A stretch of DNA of 64,000 nucleotides, taken from Voacanga thouarsii. Taxonomy: Eukaryota > Streptophyta > Magnoliopsida > Gentianales > Apocynaceae. The position numbers and the translations under genes are program-made. Positions 11,026 through 21,855 of this stretch are shown here, piece by piece (within the stretch, counting starts at the first letter, position 1; each line of letters begins with the position of its first letter). The notes below the pieces were generated by a model. That model saw only the letters and a list, made by a program, of their open reading frames with translations. It was not told where the DNA came from and did not search any database. Location of the stretch: assembly GCA_026120185.1 (NCBI GenBank), contig JANUWF010000008.1, forward strand, positions 3,348,001 through 3,412,000, in the 5' to 3' direction.

Positions 11026-12258
11026 TTGAGCATTATTTTGAGTAAGCTTTGCAAATACCCTATTGGAAATTTTCCCTTGATTTGCATCCCAATTGTATTG
11101 CTTAATGAAAAGTTAACCTTTATCAGATTGATTTGGAGAGGCCTACCTGATGAGAAGAAAAACTCTTTTGTGCACGTAGACTCATTGCGGTTTAGCATTT
11201 ATACAACACTTAACAAGGAGAAAGCATTACAATGGATTGGGAAGACGGACATTTTCTCAAAGTAATATGTATTTTGTTCCAATTGTGATATGGTACATTT
11301 TTATTTCAATTAAAACATTCTCCATGTAACACATTAAATAATGATATGTTTAATGCTAATGTTGTTTTTTTAAGGGGACATTGGCGTCTTCTAATTTTAT
11401 GTGAATTAAATGAAGAAGATTTAGATTTAAAGAGTCCTTTAATAGTATTACTGGACTCATTACAATCTGCAGGAGATAGCATTGAGCCACGTATTAGAAA
11501 GTAATGTCTTGGATCAACATTAGCTAGAAAGTAATAGCTTGAATAAAAATTAATCATTCCACTAATAATATTACAATCTGTGAACAGATTTGTGCTGGAC
11601 ATACTGTGTGCAAGTGGAAGGACTATCTCTAATACATAGTTAGCAAAAATTCCACTGTTGGTTCCAACAATAAGTTACTTCATCTTGTTCCCTTCTTTAA
11701 CTATTCATAAGCAGAGTTCATTTGATGTATGTTGGTGCCGAACTAATTATGGAGATACTTGTTGAATAGGTTCCTTAACAAACAGGATGTGAAGAATGCA
11801 AATTTTATGTCTTATACTATGCAAATTTGTTTATGATTAGTGCTTCTCCAAGGTTTAGTGTTGATAATGGTTACCCTTATTTTATAAGTATCTCAATTAA
11901 GTTAGTCCTTTTATATATGGGGTATATATACACACAAACATACATTCAGTGTGCTAAGTATAGTGGACGTCAATATAAATATTCAGTGTTTTGCAACGAT
12001 GGTATACCATCAGTAGCCCACGTATGATGCACAATATTTTTGTACCTAATAACTCATTTATTCCTTATATATATATATATGTATATGTATGTTTGTGTGT
12101 GTGTGTGTGTGTTTATTTATATTGGGTGTCAATATAAACATTCAGTGTGCTAAGTATATTGGGCGTTAATATAAACATGTAGTGTTTTACGATGATAGTT
12201 TACCATCAGAAGCCCACGTATTATACACAATATTTTTGTACCTAATAATTTATGTAGT

Positions 12259-12293
<35 letters not shown>

Positions 12294-12748
12294 GTTTCAA
12301 TATAAACATTCAGTGTTTTGCCCACGTATGATGCACAATATTTTTGTACCTAATAATTATTGAGTATTTGTTCTAGATGAGAAGAGACTGGTTCACTGAG
12401 GAGAAGTTCAATGAATTTAGACAATATTTGTACTCATCTAATGCAAATGTTTATGCTAATGTGGGTGAATCAACTCAAGACTCGATTAACTTGGGTTGTG
12501 AGGTAACCGAAGCCCCAACATTAGATATTGAGGATATTTCCATGAATAAAAGCAAGCCTCCAACAACTGTCACTGATATGGCCTTAATTGATGAGCTGGA
12601 AAGCTTGGATGATGGGTTATGTGCCTCAGCTTCAAATGTGCAGTTATTAGCTGATGTAGATGACTTAGTAGCCAAATTTGCAGGAAAAAAGCTGACTGTG
12701 AATGACCAACAGGGCTTGCAGTTTGCTAGAAACTCACATTCCTACTGA
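11026..12748 (+). pseudogene. Ulp1-like SUMO protease (peptidase C48) relic carried by the MULE
   Basis: Related to the C-terminal cysteine protease domain of Ulp1/SENP enzymes, which cleave SUMO. Visible pieces in several frames: FSIYTTLNKEKALQWIGKTD (to ~11250); RGHWRLLILCELNEEDLDL and IVLLDSLQSAGDSIEPRIRK (~11370-11505), which contain the catalytic His (GHW) and Asp (LLDSLQ) region; FVLDILCASGRTIS and AKIPLLVP (~11588-11670); and a C-terminal-type piece RRDWFTEEKFNEFRQYLYSS at 12380. The expected Gln/Cys catalytic segment around 11680-11740 is scrambled. Introns or indels plus the repeat array 11944-12360 separate the pieces. Ulp1-like genes are known passengers of Kaonashi-type MULEs. Family call good; intron structure not resolved. 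Confidence 0.7.
11944..12360 (+). repeat. Tandem repeat, about three copies of up to 196 bp, with AT/GT microsatellite
   Basis: Copies begin near 11944, 12140 and 12308 with ATTCAGTGT. Each includes GCCCACGTATGATGCACAAT, ATTTTTGTACCTAATAA and a (TA)n tract; copy 1 also has (GT)n. The third copy is shortened. It lies between parts of the Ulp1 relic, so it may be an intron expansion. Confidence 0.85.
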
Positions 12749-12848
12749 TTATGAGCAGAATGTAAGAGATGAAGATGTTGATGAATTTTATGCAGATGAA
12801 CAGTCTGATGCAGATGAACAGTCTGATGCAAATGAACACTTTTAGACT

Positions 12849-15800
12849 TTGATTATGATCTTTCTGATGAGGAAAATGAGGAGCTACTTAAACAAATTGT
12901 TGATGAGAGGATGGTTGATTTTGAGACAAATGCGAAGTTGGAAGTTCAAAGACAACGTGTTTTACCTGCACAGGGGAAGAAGAGCTAACTCAACAAGAAT
13001 GTCGGGTGGAAACACAAGTTTTCAGATTAACTGATGCATCTTCTTTAAGATCTATTGACATTCAACAACTTGACATCAAACCAAACAAGAGAGGAGGTCT
13101 ACGTGGGGCTCAAAGAATATATTTACTGAATCCAGATAAGTGGGATAAAGAACAAAAGGAATCTGGCAAAGTTGCTAAACAATTACATTGTTCTAGTGAT
13201 GGTAGTGATGATTCAACATGGAATACTTCAAGCCACAATCATTGAATGATGAGGAGGTTATGGAGGAGTACATTGATTATTGGTTAGTATTCCATGCAAC
13301 AAGAGATATGGAGGACCCTCAGTTCGAATAAGGTTTAATTTTTAAGATAAAGGGAGAATTAAAAAGTGCTATCATATATCATAGGGTCAAATGGGGTAGG
13401 AGAATTGTGTTCAAGAAAAATGACAGGGTTAGAGTGAGGGTTGTTTGCAAAGGAAGAAATTGTGATTAGCTGTTATATGCATATAGGGTGGTAGAAACTT
13501 CAAGCTTCCAAATCTGAACACTGCAGTCTAAGCATTCATGTGCAAGATTTACACATCATACCCTTGCTTCTGCAAGGTTTATTGCAATAAAATATATTGA
13601 TGATTTCAGAAGTGAACAGGGTGTGAATCCAATTGAATTTCAAGAAAAGGTGCATGAACAACTGAATTTGAATATTTCAATTAAGGCAGAAGCTAAGTTG
13701 CTAATTGAAGGAAAATTTAAGGACCAATACAAGCTTCTAAATGACTATTGCGGAGAGATTATGAGAACTAACTCGAGCAGTACCATTTACATTGACATTA
13801 AAAAGGATGAGTAAACAGGTAAAAGAGTTTTTTGCAAAATCTATGTGTGTTTGGCAACATTAAGGGAGGGTTTTTTAAGAGGTTGTAGAAGGTTGGTTGG
13901 ATTAGATGAGACTTTTTTGAAAGGTCTCTATCCTGGAATTTTGTTGATTGCTATTGGCGTTGATGCAAACAATGCCATTTATCCAATTGCTTATGCCGTT
14001 GTGGAGGCTGAAACTAGCTCATCTTGGACTTAGTTCATAGAGGGATTGATTAAAGATTTTAACATTCATAAACAAGAGGATTGGTGCTTCATATCCAATA
14101 GACAAAAGGTACTTTTCCATTTAAATTTATTAATAGAAAAGCATATCAAACAGTTTAGAGACTAACTTTGTTTTTTTGTTTTTATTTTGTTGTTGTTTTT
14201 CAAGGATTGGGCCAAGCTATTGCAAAACTACTACCCTATGTAGAACATAGACACTGTGTTAGACATCTACATAATAACTTCAAGCAAAAATACCCGGGAG
14301 ATGCTTTGAAGGCCATGATGTGTAAATGTGAAAAGGCAACATACCCTAACAAGTTTGAGAGTGAGATGTAACTATTGAAGGAGTTTGATGAAGCTACTTA
14401 AGTTTTGTTGTGTTAGCATACACACCTTAGACGTTGGAGTAGATCCTACTTCCAAACACAAACCATGTGTGATGTATTGTTGAACAATCACAGTGAGAAA
14501 TTCAATAGGCAAATATTGAATGCAAGGTCCAAACCCATACTTGGTTTTCTTGAAAGAGTCCGTGTGTACCTGATGTTAAGACTTCAATTGAGAAAATCGT
14601 GGGTTCAGAGGCAAAAGGGCAAGATCTGCCCAAAAATTAAAAAGAGGCTTGAGAAGCTAGTTGAGGAGTCAACCCATTGCATTGTTGAGTATGACAATAG
14701 TTACAAGTTCCAAGTTAAGGAGACCAAAACTTCGGAGCAATTTTCGGTTGACACAAAAAAACGATGTTGCAGTTGTAGGAAATGGGAACTTTCAGGTATC
14801 CCTTGCAAGCATGGTATTTCAGCTATTGGGTATGAAGGTAATGACCTAGAAGACTATGTTGATGGACGTTACAACATTGATTCATATAGAAAAGCTTATG
14901 AGCCAGTCATAAATTCTTGCAATGGTCCAAATAATTTGCCAATAAGCACATTAATAAAATTAAACCCTCTTGTGGCTCTGAAGCTTCTCGGTAGACCTAA
15001 GAAGAAGAGAAAGTTAGAAGAAGGGGAGAAGGCTTGTGAAGTTACAGCCACTGGTGCAACAAAGCTTTCAAAAGCAGGTTTTGGGAAACTGAAGTGAAGG
15101 CGTTGTGGCTATTTTGGTCATAATGCCAGAAACTGCCCACAAAAAGTCATGGAAAAGAAAATTGTTGATAAAGACATTGAAAAGGATGGTGGGGTCCAGC
15201 ACAATCAATGTACCAAAATCTTGAATAAGTGTGGTAGATATGGATAGTTGGGCCATAATAGAAGGTCATTTAATGGTCAAATTTGTAATACCCTACCCAA
15301 AACCACCTTAGACTATAGGGAAAAAGTCATGCATTGCATAGCATTTCGCATTTCATGTGATATCTTAAAATTATTTTTGCATGGGTGCATGTGAATTTCA
15401 AGGTTGTGCTTGCATTAAATTATTTAGATATGTTGTTACATTATTTGAGAGCTGATTTAAGTGAAGTTTAGTAGAGGAGAAGGAAGGATGAGAATTAGGG
15501 TGGAAAGAATTTCTTAGACAAATATTAACATTGGAGTTGATTTGGAATTGCGGTTAGGTTGGGGATTATCCTTTGGTGACCCGAGTTCGAATCTTACCTC
15601 TTACGAATTTTAGCTTTTCTTTTTGAAATTCTTTTCCCTAGACTTCTTCATGCTTTGGCCGAAAAACCCTAGCTATCCTAGTGAATTTTCAGTGCCATCT
15701 TCAAGGGAGATAAGTCTCCATATTTATCTTCTAAATTCAAGGACTTTTGATAAGGATAAGGTTTAATTTTATTTTCAGCTTTTGTTCTCTTTGATTTTTG

Positions 15801-18660
15801 AAAAAATCCTAGCTAGAATAATTAAATTCCAACTTGATTTTAATTTATCAAATTTTGTAATTGATAGTTGGAATTAAATTGTTAATTTTCTAGTTAGATA
15901 CCTCATTGATTTTGAACATAGAACCCTAGCTAAAAATCTAGAAAATTTTCCAGCTTAGTGCCGCCACCTTTGAAGGAATTTAGCTCAAATCAAACTCTTC
16001 CAATACTAGGAAATCTTATCATAAATCCTTTAGCAAATCAGATTTTATTTCAATCCTAAATCAACTAGGTTTTACCCTCTCTTTTTCTGCAAAATTTCGG
16101 CAACCTTGAGCAAGCACAAGCTGCACGAAATTCCTGCACTCCTAAGTGCAATCAAACTCTTCAAACCCTAGCTCAAATCACCTAAAACACCTTCCATCAA
16201 TTCAAATTATTTTTGCTACACAAAATCATATTTTATTCACAAAAAATTCCAGAATTTCGGCCAGTTTATGAACCAGAATTTCGGCCAGCTTTGCACTCCA
16301 AATCAAACAAAAATTCTGCACACCAAAACCCTCAGCTGATTAAGCCAATTTTCAGCACCTAAAACCCTCACTTTTTCTCTGTGAATTGCAGCAGAACAAC
16401 AATCAAGATAGTCTAGAATTTCTCTCTTTGCTTCAGTGATTTTCGCACAGCACTCACACTATTCTTGCACAGAATTTTAGTTGTCAAAACTTACTCAAAC
16501 TTTTCCTTGTTTCGGCCAAAACAATCTGAACACACATAGCCCTTGTCTTGAGCAATATTTCGGCCAGCATAGGAAAACAAGTCCAAGATATTTTCTCCTC
16601 TTAAACCTTCCCAAATTCAGCAGCAACAAGGGGCACAACAAGCTGCAATTTTCGCCCTTGCTGTCCAAGAAACTTAAAGCCATTAGAAGTCCTTCTTAGC
16701 ACCACCATCTAACCCTAAATCAATCTTCTCTAACCCTAAATCATAGTAGCCGACTACTCTCTCCATTCTACACGAAAATTCCAGCAAGAACCCTTTTGCA
16801 ATTTTCGAAAATCACAAGAGCAATTCCTAGCAAGAAACCGATCACACCCTAAGGTAAGCAAAACCCATCTTAACCTCTTGATTCCTTTCTTCCATCAATT
16901 CTTCTCTTTTCCTTCCCTTGAATCACGCCACCTAAAGGCTGATTTCATCCTCTTTAGCTACTCTTGGTCAAAAGGAAGGAAAGAAGACAGCTTTTCTCTT
17001 CTTCTCAAACGAACTCGGGACAATCACCATAGGAGTATCGAGGTCTTGACAACCCGGTTGTTTCAAGGTAAGGGAATTCTTACCCTTGATGTCGAAGTTA
17101 AGGTTTAATAAGGTTGATGATGTCTAAGGAGGTATGAAAGCATGATGGATGTGCTTAGTTGGGATATATGAATATTTTGAGTCGAGTAATTAATTAAGCA
17201 TATTCGATGGATAGCAATGCTATATTTTATTATGGTAATGGTGGATATGAATTGTGATGGTCAAGGCAAGACCTTTTTGATTTATTATTCATGTCCTTGA
17301 TGGATATATGGTCATAGTGTATGAATTTTGAGGATTGGATAATTTATATGGAGTTAGATAATGGATTGTGAATTGTTATGAGAATAAATGAGTTTAATGT
17401 ATGTTTGAATCGATAGAGGCCCTGATCATGATATTATATGATTTTAGATTAGGAGGGTATTTGAAGGAGGCAAGTTGTGATTTTATCTTGTTTGTCTGAG
17501 GCATATCAAGTAAGTTCTTGTATAAACTCTTTTGTTAAATATTTATGATGGCAAGTCAATGTTGTGAAGCTATTGTTGAACTATGATTGCTTGGGTTGTA
17601 AACGTGGATATTTATTCTTTTACTGGTTTTGTCAAACTAACGATTTTGTCAAGAAAACTATTCTTCCTCCTAAATTTTTAGAAAACTCTTCTGAAGAAAA
17701 CCACGTTTTACAAAGCCAAGATATGGAAATATTTTGAATCAGGATTTGACGGATATATTCATTGAGTACTCAATAAGGGTAGGCTAACAATACTAGTCTT
17801 GGAGGGCTAGAGTAAGTCTTCTGGCAGGAGGCCACCTCCAGAAGATAAGCTCGGCTCGAAAAGGTGATAATGTTGGTTGGTTAGGTCAGTCCGAGCTAGC
17901 ATTTGTACCTGGTAAGGTATTATCTATTTTCCCGATATGGACACCCGGATGGTTTTGTTGGGCATAGAGAAGGAGGAGTATTTCACCCGGTGGGCTGTAC
18001 ACTCACCTTGATCAGAACGCCCAACGTGTGGTAATCTGGTCCAAGCAAGGTGCACAAAGTGTGGTGCCTTGTCCTCATAGAGCCCAATGTGTGGTGACAT
18101 GACTCTTATTCGAGTGGACGATTTATTTTGTATAAAGTGTGACAATGAAAAAAACTCACTCCTTGTGAAAGAGAAAATTATTTAGGACTTTGCCAGATAT
18201 TTTTGCAAATATTTTTCACTATGCATACACGAACTGTTCAAAGTACCATGTGCATACACAGGACTTGCTGAGATTTAATCTCACACTATTTTATATCATG
18301 TTTTCAGGAGATAGATTGCTGAGCAAGCGGGACATGTGATAGTTGAAGTTTTTGTTATCTTCCCATTATGTTCTAGGAGACAATTGTGGTTTTAAGCTTC
18401 TGATCAGATATTTGTTTTATTTCATTTTGCTCTAGTTTGAGCCTAATGTAATAAGAGTTTTTTTCTATTTATCTAAGTTTGATTTTTTTTTTGGAATTTG
18501 CCTTTATATTTTATACCTCGTTTTAAAGACCCATTGTCCTCCTGGATGGGGCGACATCCCCACCCTTTTAGGGTACGTAGTAGTGGGGTGTTACAAAATT
18601 TCCACTACAAATACGTAAAGGTTCACATGACCATGAAGTAGCAAAGGAATCTATTCAAAA
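12849..18660 (+). pseudogene. MURA-type MULE transposase, degraded, one intron, split by a solo LTR
   Basis: The DDE transposase that would cut at the TIRs. In order: acidic N-terminal part (SDEENEELLKQIVDERMVDF, ~12860); MuDR-type DNA-binding region (~13360-13600: GRRIVFKKNDRVRVRVVCKG, KHSCARFTHHT after frame changes); MULE transposase domain (RLVGLDETFLKG at ~13890; GVDANNAIYPIAYAVVEAE at ~13960; EHRHCVRHLHNNFKQKYPG at ~14245); a SWIM zinc finger CCSCRKWELSGIPCKHGISA (~14764-14823); and a knuckle-like tail CGYFGHNARNCPQK (~15102). An intron at 14109-14204 (GT...AG) joins RQK to GLGQ. Stops occur at 13812, 14030, 14370, 14400 and 15096. A second knuckle is cut at 15283 by the solo LTR and resumes at 18601. 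Confidence 0.88.
15284..18595 (+). repeat. Solo LTR, 3.3 kb, inside the MULE transposase gene
   Basis: Starts TGTAATACCC and ends GGGTGTTACA, flanked by a perfect 5-bp duplication AAATT (15279-15283 and 18596-18600). No internal retrotransposon genes. It is ~3.3 kb long and homologous throughout to 45880-49233. The end sequence and size fit LTRs of large plant Gypsy elements, but the strand is arbitrary and the family assignment is inference. Short ORFs inside are not gene-like. Confidence 0.88.
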
Positions 18661-18930
18661 TGCATGAAGTTATGTAACCAGTCACCCAATTTTAAGGTAG
18701 TTTGCTGACTTTGTACTCATTTAAAGCATGTTTTTTTTCTATTATCTTTGATGCTGACTTTTCATTTTTTAAAATTTTTTTGGGACTCTACTCCTAGTAT
18801 TTCCATTTAAACACTTTACCGGAAAGAAGATGACAGCAACAACGGGGAACTGAAAGTTACAGTTCGTATTTTGGGTTGTTGAAGGAACACAACAAAGTGA
18901 AACTGAAGATTAAAATTCATAGTTTTAAGT

Positions 18931-19196
18931 TGTGTAATGATGCCAATATGTATATATATGTTAATTGGGGTGTTTTTGGAAGTAGTATTGTTTTTTGAGT
19001 CGCTTATGCCCTATGTAGAAGCAGCTATTGACTTCAAGTCTTTTGTTGTCATATGGAATTTGTTGTGTAATAATGCCAATGTGTATATATGTTAACTAGG
19101 ACATTTTTGGAAGTAGCTGGGGTGTTTTAAGTTGCTTATTACCTATATGTAGCAACTATGGACTTCAAATTTTTTGCTGGCTAATGAAATTTGTGT
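18931..19196 (+). repeat. Tandem duplication of ~133 bp in the MULE 3' part
   Basis: TGTGTAATGATGCCAATATG at 18931 and TGTGTAATAATGCCAATGTG at 19064 start two copies that continue through GACTTCAA..TTTT. Short TTGGCTAATGGAATTTGT-like repeats follow to about 19260. Confidence 0.8.
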
Positions 19197-20750
19197 TGGC
19201 TAATGGATTTGTTGTTGGTTAATGGAATTTGTGTTACCTATTGGAATTTGTGATGGCTAATGTTACTGTTGGAATTTTTTTTTTCTGAGTGTTGCATTGG
19301 TTTTGGTGGTAGTGTTAGATCCTTCTGTATTTGTGAAACCAAATATCCTGTTGCATATTATGTCCTACTGTTAGTTTTCAAAGGTGAAAGAGAGATGCAT
19401 TTGACTTGTGATGGATCATTTTGCCAAAACAAGGTCCATAGAAACTTTCAATTTTATTTGCTCTTCTAGTCTTTAATTCCCATATTCCTTTACCCATTAG
19501 CTGTAGTTACAAATTAGCCGTAGTCAAAGGAAATATTGAAGGAAAATGATCACTTTATCACATCAACAAATATTTCCTTTGCCATTCTCATCTGTAATCC
19601 AATGGATACTTGTAATATTTTACAATCTTGTTAGATGCTTGTTTTGTAACACAATGCATCAAAAGTTTACTTGGAAATGCACAATGAAACTGGAGAATGA
19701 GGCAGAATGAAACTATAGACTGCTTCTTCTTCTGATTAATCAACTACAAAGCAAATTTTATAGATTCACTAGATAATCAAGTAAAGGGTCTCTTTCTATT
19801 CTTTTTTCATTTGGAATCCATTGATTTCCAATCTTTACAACTTTAGAGCTAGCTAAATCTACTACTGGTTTGTACTTCCAAATCTTTAAGGCTCTCCAAA
19901 TAAAAATTGATTACTTCTTCATAGCCCCAACAAAATGTAGTATACGGGAGGCAGAGCAATCAGCATTCCAAATATCACACTACAATTTTATATCAAGATT
20001 GTAGACAAGGAAAAAAAAAAAAAGTGCCTACATTAGAGCATTATCTAAAAAAACAAAAATAGAGAAGATGTGAGAGTGATGTTTTTAAGATTTTACATGT
20101 CTAAATCCATCTAAAACACATACAAAAGTCACCAACAATCTAGCAAGGCACAGATGACAGCAAATCTCTCACAGTGACATCTTTGGACTACTAATTTTGG
20201 GATCTAACCACCCTTATGAATTCAAGAACTTTCGCCCAAATATTATTAGTAGCACAATGCAAGACAAGTTCATCAATGTCTTCTTCCAACAAGAAACTTT
20301 CTCCTTTCTTGTTAGGTCATTCCTTTCCCCTTCAAGCCTTCTAATCCTTCTTAATAATCCAAGAATCACCACCTTAGATTTGTCAGATATTTTTAGATCA
20401 AACTAAACCCAGAACCAACAGCCACCATTTGCCTGCGGTGAAGGAAGTAAAAAAAAAAAGGGGTAGCTGGTATCAAAGGAAAATTTTCATTCTAATAACA
20501 ATTGAAGCAGTACATACCTGAGGTAGCTCGCATGCCTTCCTGGATTAGCATCTGTCCAAGAGGTTAACATTATTGCTGGTCATTTACAGTAGCAATTGGA
20601 AGAATGATTTGAATTGAAAGATCTGATTTGCAAAACTGAAGACATTGAAGACATGATATTTGTTTTTTTCCCTAGCCACTAATCGGAGCTTGAATCCATC
20701 AGTCTACAAACACAAGAGAGAGGAGAACAAACATATATCAGTGGGTGGTG
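19197..20750. other. MULE right interior, no gene recognised
   Basis: About 1.55 kb without a convincing coding region on either strand. Small ORFs (for example 19260-19469 and 20197-20406) show no motif I know. It could be the 3' UTR of the transposase gene or captured sequence. Confidence 0.5.
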
Positions 20751-20930
20751 AGTTGAAAAGTAAAGTTTCAAAATTGCCCTTACCTTTTGACATGAGTAGT
20801 GATGGTAATGGTCAAAAGGACATTTTTAGTTAAAAAATATTTAGTAAGGGACCTAACTAGTTGAAAATAAAGAAGAGGGACCTAACCCTCCAAAACAAAA
20901 AAGTTAAGGGACTAAACTGGCTAATTTTTC
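20751..20930 (-). repeat. MULE right terminal inverted repeat
   Basis: Reverse complement matches 9859-10037. It ends GGCTAATTTTTC, followed at once by the target duplication TAGAATCTT. Confidence 0.95.
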
Positions 20931-21855
20931 TAGAATCTTATTATAGCAAATGTGCAAGTACTCTTAGACTTGAGATCTCCAATGTACTTTGTTTGCTAAA
21001 CGTTGTGCTATGATTCTAATCTTTGGAGTTTCATCAGTGACTGCCTATGGGATGGATATTGGATACAACCTAATGTAAACAAAAGTAGTAGAGATGATTA
21101 ATAAAGGATTCATCACTCATAATAGTATGAGTGTATATCTCACGGCCACTTGTAGGGATTAGGGAATCATTACTCAAAAAGTCCTTAGCCAAGGCAACTT
21201 TATGTTGGAATTTTTTCCAAATGACACACATGTTGAGGAATGAATTCTAGAGCAAGTACTAATAAATTTGGGTTATAATTAATTATATTCTAGAAGGGGT
21301 TGGCACTAATTGCATACTCTGAAATCAAATGAGATATAGTACAATAAAAGGAGTTTATTTTACTGACATTTTGTTATTAAAAGGTTCATGTTAAGCCACT
21401 TGACTTTCTAGACTTTTAGGTGGTCATAATGTATTGTTAAATGTCGCTCATGATTAAATATGAAATTATTAATTAAAAATTTAATAAATTAATCCTAATT
21501 AAAATTAATAAGTTAATTCTAATTATTAAAGATTATTAATTGTATAGTGATTAGAATTAATGTTAGTTACTAATTGACTAGAAAACCTAATAATTCACAT
21601 ACAATAGAGGAATTAGTACTCAAGATATTATTTGATAATATCATGGAGTTAATTTGTCAGAAGAAATAATAATTATGGACTAATTATAAATTGTTATAAT
21701 TTTTGGGGGTTGAATTGCAATTATTAAATCCTTATAGATCAATTATATACTCATTATAATTCAAAGGGTTAGATTGCAATTCTTTGGAGTCTGAGGCCAT
21801 AATGAAAAAGGCTTCATGTGTATCCTGGTTAAAACACACACACACAAACACATTT
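20931..21855 (+). repeat. Right part of the old Copia LTR interrupted by the MULE
   Basis: Resumes the LTR after the MULE (GCAAATGTGCAAGTA...TTAGACTTGAGATCTCC, parallel to 23089 and 27587) and continues through CTCACGGCCACTTGTAGG and the AT-rich TTAATTAAAAATTTAATAAA stretch. It fades near 21830 and is directly followed by the start of the Copia B 5' LTR. Confidence 0.82.

Larger units (their letters stand above)
9859..20930 (+). mobile_element. Mutator-like element (MULE), 11.07 kb, with Ulp1 protease and MURA relics
   Basis: A complete DNA transposon by its borders: ~180-bp terminal inverted repeats (GAAAAATTAGTCATTTTAGT at 9859; reverse complement GAAAAATTAGCCAGTTTAGT at 20930) and a perfect 9-bp target duplication TAGAATCTT (9850-9858 and 20931-20939). 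Long TIRs and a 9-bp duplication are the Mutator signature. Inside, left to right: a Ulp1-type protease relic, an array of ~190-bp repeats, a MURA transposase relic with one intron, and a 3.3-kb solo LTR that entered later. Without that LTR the element is about 7.75 kb. Transposase plus Ulp1 is the arrangement described for Kaonashi-type MULEs. Confidence 0.95.

Noticed and set aside
16481..17108. ORFs of 62-76 codons in the MULE interior
   Set aside because: They lie inside the solo LTR, are not preserved in the second copy of that LTR, and show no motif.
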